A stretch of DNA of 64,000 nt from Pelosinus fermentans DSM 17108 (GTDB taxonomy: Bacteria > Bacillota > Negativicutes > DSM-13327), in NCBI RefSeq assembly GCF_000271485.2, contig NZ_AKVN02000001.1, positions 3,931,501 through 3,995,500 of the forward strand, given 5' to 3'. This document shows, one piece after another, positions 37,501 to 43,293 of this stretch (the stretch's first letter is position 1; every line of letters starts with the position of its first letter). The notes beneath the pieces are model-generated. The model saw only the letters and a program-made list of their open reading frames with translations. It did no database searches and was not told where the DNA came from. Made by a program: the position numbers and the translations under genes.

Positions 37501-38242
37501 TTTCGGATGACCAGTTCAACAGACAGATGTACACTTCAAACATGGCATCGGGCAAATTCAGCGGAAAAAGTTCTGCAAGTACATCCCAAGTAATCCCGAT
37601 TTCTTCATCGTGCTCAGAAACATGGCAATGCAGGCAAACCTGCGGCATACGCATCTCCTGTGGGTGATGTTCATCACATACAGAACCACTTGCATTGTTA
37701 ACCATATTTTCGTCTGTTCCGGCAGAATCATGAAACGCTGGCAGTACGCCGGAAAAGACAACGACTACTTGCCGATCATCCTGACCAGAATCTTTTGCAA
37801 TATTCGGAAAAATAGACGAAACAGTTGCCGGGCATCGGTTTACCGAATCCGCGAGCTGAAGTTCTGTTCTGCGGCATATTTCAATCCGGTTCTCATCCCG
37901 TACGGGTTTGAATACTACGGGAATTGCCGGCTGTGAAGCCATCCTGTTAAACAAGTCCTCCGGAGTAGCATGTCCGCTGGAATCATTCAGTAGAATTACT
38001 GTCATTTCCGAACCCGAACTCCATCTGCCCAGCACTTCGCCAAAGGCTGATAGTAACACCGACAGAGATGAAAAGCCATGTGCAAGTGCGGAAGCCTGCA
38101 GCTTATTCCACTTATCTCTGCCAATTTCGTATTCCCTGCGAATGAGAAACCGTTTATCGGTTACCGTAGCAGTACTGGACTGGAACGGCAATTGCGGTGG
38201 CGGAGGGAAGATTTCAGAATTCTTCTTACCAATTTCAATCAT
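34523..38242 (-). CDS. NRPS-A: half Cy-A with embedded MT-like domain-PCP
   Basis: 1239 residues, first gene of the operon. Residues about 12-250 correspond only to the C-terminal lobe of a Cy domain, and even this is degraded: the HRFN-like LTLFNRLP and GDFT motifs are lost, and PQVxxDxQ reads PQVCLHCH. The catalytic DxxxxDxxS lobe is absent. The start is nevertheless real (AGAGGTGATT before ATG; no upstream frame). The A domain has DFDLSVYDLFG, WNSVP and GGATEASIWSN, a cysteine-type pocket. After RGYRIELGEIEA comes a methyltransferase-like insert (about 720-1080) whose SAM motif is degenerate (ALIGGRSGIIAA), as in the PchE epimerase. Then the A10 motif and a PCP with GGDSL. Condensation presumably comes from the terminal Cy of the PKS-NRPS. 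Confidence 0.9.
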   Translation of the reverse strand: MIEIGKKNSEIFPPPPQLPFQSSTATVTDKRFLIRREYEIGRDKWNKLQASALAHGFSSLSVLLSAFGEVLGRWSSGSEMTVILLNDSSGHATPEDLFNRMASQPAIPVVFKPVRDENRIEICRRTELQLADSVNRCPATVSSIFPNIAKDSGQDDRQVVVVFSGVLPAFHDSAGTDENMVNNASGSVCDEHHPQEMRMPQVCLHCHVSEHDEEIGITWDVLAELFPLNLPDAMFEVYICLLNWSSEKAWAKQAPDFLPELQRAVREKVNATFVPVKEKLIHQEFFIHAQENPEKEALLWDENGIDRMMTYGELADKALRLAALLSEKGVQQGEAVAVTLPRGPNQVIAVLAVLAAGAVYVPIGVNQPAGRRDRIYRIGGISRLVTDKTEFAVLSTEEKLTVIMTDEADKVSPLPRPVSVNTDALAYVIFTSGSTGEPKGVQIPHRAAYNTILDINTRFSVSASDRVLAVSALDFDLSVYDLFGLLSAGGGIVLLNESTGREALVWLELIRRMNVTVWNSVPALLDMLMIAAGEYGLLPSLRLALVSGDWVGLDLHDRLIKKSQDCRFIALGGATEASIWSNYFEVTSVDPSWSSIPYGAPLTNQCFRVVDRFGRDCPDMVTGELWIGGMGVARGYLGNSELTSKSFINTGENRWYRTGDLARYWSDGILEFLGRADQQVKLRGYRIELGEIEAVLRQYAGISQAVAVISSGTGTQHLVAAVVAGCAPVQVHTVSSVPSNSDSFRNSSREIQSKIAEALIAEILNLAELQNDTGKNLHPGRQLRITDENQSLLQMWLRWLGGRNVITDYDGVLHGGPRIEEVLQYAKTLQRSAVNSNGIIADDPLISSVARRLFQRLDDYRGILSGEISSVVLLDDDILSPESLSSRDSGTIAGIELIAEKIKCISKAAGKPVETALIGGRSGIIAAKLLDMLDPEDISFTLLDSALSMVETAKIHLSSLPHSVNCKRLPEYGVPDQLRYSFDLVLAVNALHRYHDPYQGVAIASLLVRCGGKILALEHCEIMPLAAVTSAVLDRGFADFDHDRRQAYSPMLPAQQWANLFKKAGFNKTSFMPVGDSFTEFIEADCPATRPELDLDCILKFTADHLPPHMLPEKIEILPWLPLSANGKVDRAAVTAVFAFRAEERGGEKPHAGMEQEVAEMWQKLLSSGAIGRKQGFFEIGGDSLLATRFLAGVKEKFGVELSLRQMFELPALFQVASVLESKLMEMKQTMESMEEGEI

Positions 38243-38427
38243 TGCAAATCACCTCTTTTATAAAAAATAACAGAATACAGCAAAAAGTATTATTGAGGCA
38301 GCGTCGACAGGCCAAAACACCCTGGAAACTGGGGAGAGCCTTTGTCCTATCTGTAAATAGAAACACCCTGCCTGCATTGAGCAATATCAGAGCGATTCGC
38401 AAACGAACGATTCAAAGCTCTTTTCAA
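38243..38427 (-). promoter_or_regulatory. Untranslated leader of the assembly-line operon
   Basis: Roughly 180 nt separate the predicted promoter from the first ATG. The leader has no ORF with a ribosome binding site. It contains AAACACCCTG twice (38315-38324 and 38361-38370), spaced 46 bp and in the same orientation; these could be recognition sites of an AraC-type activator. Confidence 0.4.
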
Positions 38428-38456
38428 GATTAAATGATAACGATAATCAATGTCAA
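38428..38456 (-). promoter_or_regulatory. Assembly-line promoter with embedded Fur box
   Basis: On the minus strand TTGACA (38456-38451), 17 bp and TTAATC (38433-38428) form a sigma-A promoter. The spacer is TTGATTATCGTTATCAT, a close match to the Fur consensus GATAATGATAATCATTATC. Fur-Fe would therefore block RNA polymerase binding and restrict synthesis to iron starvation. Confidence 0.7.
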
Positions 38457-38588
38457 AGATAATCAGAGGTCATATTTGCTAAATTTTCGCAAATAAGGAT
38501 GATATTTCTTTGATTAGCTTCCAAAATCTCCTATATTTTCTTATTTTAGAAAAAAAAGGATATAGCGACCTATTATGCAGGAAAGGAA

Positions 38589-38633
38589 AATATGCCCTCG
38601 CTGTCTGTGCTACTGAGACAACGGGAGCATATT
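38589..38633. repeat. Long imperfect hairpin in the intergenic region
   Basis: AATATGC pairs with GCATATT, and further inside CTGTCT pairs with AGACA, around a short loop. No T-run follows. It may be a structured RNA, a regulator site or a remnant; nothing decides between these. Confidence 0.35.
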
Positions 38634-38701
38634 CACTCAAATGAAAGAAATCTCTCCATTTTCAATTATCAACTTGCATGATCACCCCAAAATTGATACA
38701 A

Positions 38702-38722
38702 TTGATAATGATAATCGTTTTA
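38702..38722 (+). promoter_or_regulatory. Fur box before the AraC fragment and second AraC gene
   Basis: TTGATAATGATAATCGTTTTA contains GATAATGATAATC, matching the first 13 bases of the Fur consensus. It lies 340 bp upstream of the second AraC gene and just upstream of the AraC fragment at 38821-38982. Confidence 0.65.
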
Positions 38723-38820
38723 CCCATTTACATCTTATATACAGATATCTTACGCACTCAATGGACACGACGTATCTTTTATTTAACATTCCAAGCGGTT
38801 AACAAATCCACAAATTCCGC

Positions 38821-38982
38821 AGACCTATTCAATCAACGTATGAGCCGGGCAGAGCATCTGCCGGCGAATACGGACTGCCGATCAGTCAGATTTCGCAAAT
38901 TGCCGGTCACAAAAATGCGGGTAGCTTGGCGGAAACCTTCCGGAAAAATACAGGATTACTGCCTAACGAATACCATAATTAG
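38821..38982 (+). pseudogene. C-terminal fragment of an AraC-family regulator
   Basis: One plus-strand frame ending at TAG 38980-38982 reads EYGLPISQISQIAGHKNAGS and then LAETFRKNTGLLPNEYHN, the second helix-turn-helix of AraC proteins. No ATG or N-terminal part is in frame and an upstream stop (TAA at about 38800) interrupts it. It is missed by ORF calling because it has no start. It looks like the remains of a third AraC regulator once driven from the Fur-box promoter upstream. Confidence 0.7.
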
Positions 38983-39044
38983 CCCTGTTAAAATAGATAA
39001 ATATATGATAAGGGATAAATATTGCTTATCAAAGGGAGAATGTT

Positions 39045-40022
39045 ATGGATTGGAAAACGGAAAAAAGTAACGAATCAGAAGAGCACTGGGTGTTATATAA
39101 TAACAGGAAATATGTGTTATATTCTTCCCAGAACAGCATGAATTGTGCCCAAGTGACCAACAATTTTGGCAGTGGGCATGTGAAGCAGCTGTTTTCCTGC
39201 CCTTTTGCCCAAATCAAAGACTCTGAAATAATATTTTGTGATAGCATATGCGGAGGCGCCAATTTCAGCATGCCACGCATTATGCTATATTTTTGTCTAA
39301 CAGGGGAATTGGTTCTGGAGGAAAACGAGCTTGTTGTAGATACGGCTAATTTTTTAGCCTTTAACGCAGCCAATCTAAGGCGCGTAAGGTTCCAGCCCAA
39401 CCTTCGTCATCGGATTATCACTGTGGAAATCTATCCCGATAAGCTCAGAGATTTTGGCAATGATTACTTGCAAAGAGCTGTGCTCCGTAGTTTTCACGCT
39501 CACAACACAGCTTTTTCCACACATAAGCTATCACCGGCGATGAAAACCGTGCTGCATCAACTGGTCAATTGTCCATATCATGACTCTGTAAAAACGATTT
39601 ACATGGAGGGAAAACTGCTGGAATTCCTGGCGGTTTATCTGAATGAGACCATCTATCAAGATGAACCGGTGCTAGGTCATTGCCCAAACCTCTCCCGGCA
39701 GGATGTAAAAAGTATTTATCAGGCAAAACAAACACTAGATCAAAGCTTTGTCTCGCCACCGACCCTTGCGGTGTTGTCGAAACTGATTTGCCTGAACGAA
39801 TTCAAATTGAAAAATGGTTTTAAGCAATTGTTCGGTCAGACAGTACATACTTATGTTGTCGATAAAAGACTGGAGCTGGCAAGGCAGCTATTTGAAGAAA
39901 AGAAGCTGAATGTGGGTGAAGCCGCTTCGCATATCGGCTATTCGAATGCCAGTTATTTCGCCCTGGCTTTCCGCAAAAAATTTGGCGTTAGCCCGAGTGA
40001 ATATCTGGCGCAGAATAAATAA
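39045..40022 (+). CDS. AraC-family regulator, PchR/YbtA-like
   Basis: A 325-residue protein. The C-terminal 100 residues carry both AraC helix-turn-helix units (LAVLSKLICLNEFKLKNGFK and VGEAASHIGYSNASYFALAF, then RKKFGVSPSEYL). The N-terminal region resembles the sensor half of PchR-type activators, which bind the ferric siderophore in the cytoplasm and switch on receptor genes. AAAGGGAG precedes the ATG. It is placed divergently from the assembly line and immediately before the ECF-TonB uptake operon, from which it is separated by its own terminator. Control of those genes is inferred from position. Confidence 0.87.
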   Translation: MDWKTEKSNESEEHWVLYNNRKYVLYSSQNSMNCAQVTNNFGSGHVKQLFSCPFAQIKDSEIIFCDSICGGANFSMPRIMLYFCLTGELVLEENELVVDTANFLAFNAANLRRVRFQPNLRHRIITVEIYPDKLRDFGNDYLQRAVLRSFHAHNTAFSTHKLSPAMKTVLHQLVNCPYHDSVKTIYMEGKLLEFLAVYLNETIYQDEPVLGHCPNLSRQDVKSIYQAKQTLDQSFVSPPTLAVLSKLICLNEFKLKNGFKQLFGQTVHTYVVDKRLELARQLFEEKKLNVGEAASHIGYSNASYFALAFRKKFGVSPSEYLAQNK

Positions 40023-40038
40023 TAAAGGCTCTGCTTGC

Positions 40039-40069
40039 GACTGTATCATTTTAGATACAGTCGTTTTTG
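40039..40069 (+). terminator. Terminator of the second AraC gene
   Basis: GACTGTATC and GATACAGTC pair perfectly across ATTTTA and are followed by GTTTTTG. Confidence 0.85.
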
Positions 40070-40221
40070 TATGTTTAAGCTCATTTTTGCTAAAGCAGTA
40101 TTATCCGATTAAGCTGTCAGAACTTTTTAACACCGTAAATGGGAAAAAATCCGTTTACTGTTCAATAAATCCTTTTACAGGTAGAAAAACCCTGAATCTT
40201 TTTAGTATACTTCATTAGTGA

Positions 40222-40241
40222 AATAGATAATCATTCTCAAT
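40222..40241 (+). promoter_or_regulatory. Fur-like box upstream of the ECF-TonB operon
   Basis: AGATAATCATTCTCAATT (complement AATTGAGAATGATTATCT) contains the GAGAATGATTATC core seen in many Fur operators. It lies about 30-50 bp before the GTG start of the EcfT gene, suitable for iron-dependent repression of the uptake operon. Confidence 0.6.
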
Positions 40242-40271
40242 TTGTAACATTAATGGATTGGAGGTGAAATA

Positions 40272-41012
40272 GTGAATGATACGATTGACTTTAAGGCGTC
40301 CAAGCCCGATCCCAGAGTATGGATGTTTCTGCTTGTTGTCATATCCTTATTGACCTTCCTCTGCGGAAGCCTCCTTGAACTTTTCATCTTGTTTGCCGCG
40401 CTTGCCGTGATCATGACCTGGCAGAAAATGCTCGCAACGGTCATTTATTTTGTGGCATTCTATACGGCATTACTGGTACTCAATGAATTTCTTTGTCTTA
40501 TTTCCATACCACCGGTCAGTATGGTAGTGGGCATGCTGGTTTTACTATTATTCAGGCTGATGCCGGTTTATATGGCCTACATAATCCTGTTGGAGAAAAC
40601 GTCCATCAATGAATTGATTATCGCGTTGGAGCAAATGCATGTTCCTAAAATACTGATTATCCCTTTAGCGGTAGTCTATCGCTATATCCTCACAGTGAAG
40701 TACGAAATCTTGTATATTAAAGATAGTTTGAAAATGAGGGGACTGAATCCATCGTTAACCGGGATGTTTTTACAACCGGTAACAACGGTCGAGAAATTCA
40801 TGATTCCTTTGCTGATTCGCAGCGGCAAGCTGGCCGATGAACTGTCGGCGGCGGCGCTGTGCAAAGGGCTTGATGCCGAGCACCCAAGGACTTCCTGCAC
40901 CGGCGTCCGGTTTGAGCAAAAGGATGCCGTCTGTTGCGTAATATTTGCAGTGGCGGCGGCGACACTGATTTTTTTGCACTATTATCCAGGCTTTGGCAAT
41001 TTGGTTCTATAG
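40272..41012 (+). CDS. ecfT: ECF transporter transmembrane component T
   Basis: A 246-residue membrane protein of the EcfT/CbiQ family. Four to six hydrophobic segments fill the N-terminal 130 residues. The coupling helices are recognisable: SLKMRGLNPSL (the xRG motif) and GKLADELSAAALCKGL. These bind the two ATPases in ECF complexes. Translation starts at GTG 40272 behind GGAGGTG. It begins a four-gene set T - fused A - S - TonB receptor, implying a dedicated rather than shared ECF module. The substrate is not given by this subunit. Confidence 0.88.
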   Translation: MNDTIDFKASKPDPRVWMFLLVVISLLTFLCGSLLELFILFAALAVIMTWQKMLATVIYFVAFYTALLVLNEFLCLISIPPVSMVVGMLVLLLFRLMPVYMAYIILLEKTSINELIIALEQMHVPKILIIPLAVVYRYILTVKYEILYIKDSLKMRGLNPSLTGMFLQPVTTVEKFMIPLLIRSGKLADELSAAALCKGLDAEHPRTSCTGVRFEQKDAVCCVIFAVAAATLIFLHYYPGFGNLVL

Positions 41013-41082
41013 AAAGGAGTACGACGATTCTGAAAAGTACAACACAGCCAATCATGCCCGGAAAGGGTTGGAATATGGCATT

Positions 41083-42597
41083 ATGACGGAAAACTTACTG
41101 CAACAACATTCCACTATGCAGAAAAAAACGATAATTGAGTTCCACGATGTGCATGTAACGTACCGCAATCGTAACCGGGAAAGCCTTACCGGTTTTAGCC
41201 TGAATGTAAAGCAGGGCGAATTTGTGGTCCTGACCGGTAAAAGCGGCTGCGGCAAAACAACGGTAACCCGCTGCATCAATAGCTTAATCCCAAATTTTTT
41301 TGACGCTGAACTGCGAGGAGAAGTCTTCGTTGGCGGCCTGGATATAAAAACAGCCTCAATGAGGGACATATCACGCAGGGTGGGATCGGTTTTTCAGGAC
41401 CCCCGCTCCCAGTTCTTTACCTTGCATGTCAGGAGCGAACTTGCTTTTCCCAGTGAAAATTATGGGATTGAAAGGCACCTAATGCAGAAGCAAATCAAAA
41501 AAACCGTGCAGGATCTACACCTTAATACACTGCTAACACGCTCCATCTTTACGCTTTCCAGCGGCGAAAAACAAAAAGTCGCTGTAGCATCCGTCTATGC
41601 CCTGGAACCGGATATTTATGTTTTCGATGAACCCTCTGCCAATTTAGACAAAACAGGCACGGATCAGCTGCTCGCTGTACTGAGCATCCTTAAAGCCAAA
41701 GGTCATACCGTTATTATCGCTGAACACAAGCTTGCCTATTTAAAGGAATTGCTTGACCGCGTGGTTTTTATCGAAGACGGACAGGGAAAAGAGGAATTTA
41801 GCGGTCGGGATTTTTTTGCCAAACCCGACCGGTGGTTTCGGGATAAGGGGCTGCGCCATTTTGACGGATCGGCCCTGCGGCCAGCAGCTAATGAACTGCC
41901 TCAAAAGGCAGAAACCCAGGCACCTTTGCTGCAGGCAGTGGCTATATCCTTTGGCTATAAAAGAGGAAAACCAATTCTGAACGGCATATCCTTAAGTGCC
42001 TATCGCGGTGAAATTACCGGGATCATGGGTAAAAACGGCGTGGGGAAAAGTACCCTGCTGCGAGTACTGATGGGGCTGGAAAAACAACACCGGGGCGAAA
42101 TCCTTCTTGAAGGCAAACCAGCTGGTACGAAGGTGCGTATGCAGAATTCCTTCTATGTTATGCAGGATGTCGATTACCAGCTTTTTGCCCCCAGCGTGTG
42201 GGAAGAGATGCTGCTGGGATGTAAAGAGTCACCAAGCATCGTGGCGAAAGCAGAAGAATACCTGCGGTTCTTTCACCTGGAAAGCTATAAAGAGGCCCAT
42301 CCCGCTGCTCTTTCCGGTGGGCAGAAGCAGCGTCTGGCCATTGCATTGGCCGGCATGCGAAACGCCAAAATTTTATTCCTGGATGAACCAACCAGCGGCC
42401 TGGATGGAGAAAACATGGCAAAAGTCAGCGAACTCATAAGAAAGCTGGCGCAAGAAGGGCGGTGCATTTTTGTTATCTCCCATGATTATGAATTCGCAAT
42501 AAATACATTTGATAAAATTTTCTCTCTGGAGGAAGACGGTAGGCTTACCCACCTCTCCTTCGACAATAATGCAACAGAATGCTCTACTCAGAAATAA
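41083..42597 (+). CDS. Fused double ATPase of an ECF transporter
   Basis: About 504 residues from the ATG at 41083. Two complete ABC ATPase domains: the first with GKSGCGKTT, LSSGEKQK and IYVFDEPSANLD, the second with GKNGVGKST, LSGGQKQR and ILFLDEPTSGLD. This equals EcfA1 and EcfA2 in one chain (YkoD-like). The true start is unclear: an in-frame ATG at 40993 overlaps ecfT; ATG 41083 has only a distant GGAAAGGG; another lies at 41128. A tiny frame behind AAAGGAG (from ATT 41027) ends in ATGA exactly at 41083, which could provide coupled initiation. Energises transport through the T and S subunits. Confidence 0.87.
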   Translation: MTENLLQQHSTMQKKTIIEFHDVHVTYRNRNRESLTGFSLNVKQGEFVVLTGKSGCGKTTVTRCINSLIPNFFDAELRGEVFVGGLDIKTASMRDISRRVGSVFQDPRSQFFTLHVRSELAFPSENYGIERHLMQKQIKKTVQDLHLNTLLTRSIFTLSSGEKQKVAVASVYALEPDIYVFDEPSANLDKTGTDQLLAVLSILKAKGHTVIIAEHKLAYLKELLDRVVFIEDGQGKEEFSGRDFFAKPDRWFRDKGLRHFDGSALRPAANELPQKAETQAPLLQAVAISFGYKRGKPILNGISLSAYRGEITGIMGKNGVGKSTLLRVLMGLEKQHRGEILLEGKPAGTKVRMQNSFYVMQDVDYQLFAPSVWEEMLLGCKESPSIVAKAEEYLRFFHLESYKEAHPAALSGGQKQRLAIALAGMRNAKILFLDEPTSGLDGENMAKVSELIRKLAQEGRCIFVISHDYEFAINTFDKIFSLEEDGRLTHLSFDNNATECSTQK

Positions 42598-42619
42598 GGA
42601 ATAAAAAGGATGTTTTGTT

Positions 42620-43228
42620 ATGGCTTCTTTAAAAACAAATAACAACCAGACTGTCCGGCATTTGATCACAATTGGCATTTTCAATGCATTGATTATTAGT
42701 ATTTTTATGCTGCTGGGGTTTACCATTGGGCTGATCCCCGTGATTTTAATCTTCATGCCGGTTATATTAGCGATACCGGGAGGAATTATCTTTATGCTGA
42801 TGCTGGCGAAAGCACCGTTGCGTGGTGTGTTTGTCATCAGCGGCGCTTTGCTGGGTTTGGTTCTCTTTAACATGGCACCGGCCGGTGTGTTTGGACTGAG
42901 CATCTTTGTAGGGGGCGTGCTGGGCGAGATTGCCTTTGGTTTTATCGGTCGGGAAAAATTTATTGCGAAGGTCACCGGTTTTGCCTTTTACATGCTGGGC
43001 TTTGCCGTGGGAGAAAGTTTTCCGCTTACCTTTATGAAGGAAGCCTATATAGCGCAAGAAGCGACCAAAGGAACAGAGCAACTGGCTATCCTGCAACAAT
43101 GCCTGGCGTTAATGAACCCGGCAATGCTGGCGGTAATCTGCCTGCTTACGGTGATTATGGCCTGTGTGAGCAGTTTATGGGGCAGACGGCTGCTGCGCAC
43201 GCATTTTGAAAAAGCCGGCATTGTATAA
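42620..43228 (+). CDS. ECF transporter substrate-binding (S) component, MptD/Trep_Strep-like
   Basis: A 202-residue integral membrane protein with about six hydrophobic segments (start at residue 15: LITIGIFNALIISIFMLLGF). It resembles the MptD/Trep_Strep group of putative S components, proteins of about 190-200 residues whose ligands are mostly unknown. It follows the fused ATPase by 22 bp with AAAGGATG as ribosome binding site. Its position between the ATPase and a TonB receptor, in a Fur-boxed operon facing a metallophore cluster, suggests a metal chelate or siderophore-derived ligand; this is inference. Confidence 0.8.
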   Translation: MASLKTNNNQTVRHLITIGIFNALIISIFMLLGFTIGLIPVILIFMPVILAIPGGIIFMLMLAKAPLRGVFVISGALLGLVLFNMAPAGVFGLSIFVGGVLGEIAFGFIGREKFIAKVTGFAFYMLGFAVGESFPLTFMKEAYIAQEATKGTEQLAILQQCLALMNPAMLAVICLLTVIMACVSSLWGRRLLRTHFEKAGIV

Positions 43229-43293
43229 CGCTACAATCGCCATCAGCAAAAAGTTCATTCAATAGTCTTTCAATAATATAATGAGGTGAAATT

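Noticed and set aside
34523-38242. Sequencing frameshift hiding the N-terminal half of Cy in NRPS-A
   Set aside because: The start has a well-placed ribosome binding site, the upstream 180 bp show no Cy-like frame, and a Fur-boxed promoter lies just beyond. The remaining lobe has also lost other motifs.
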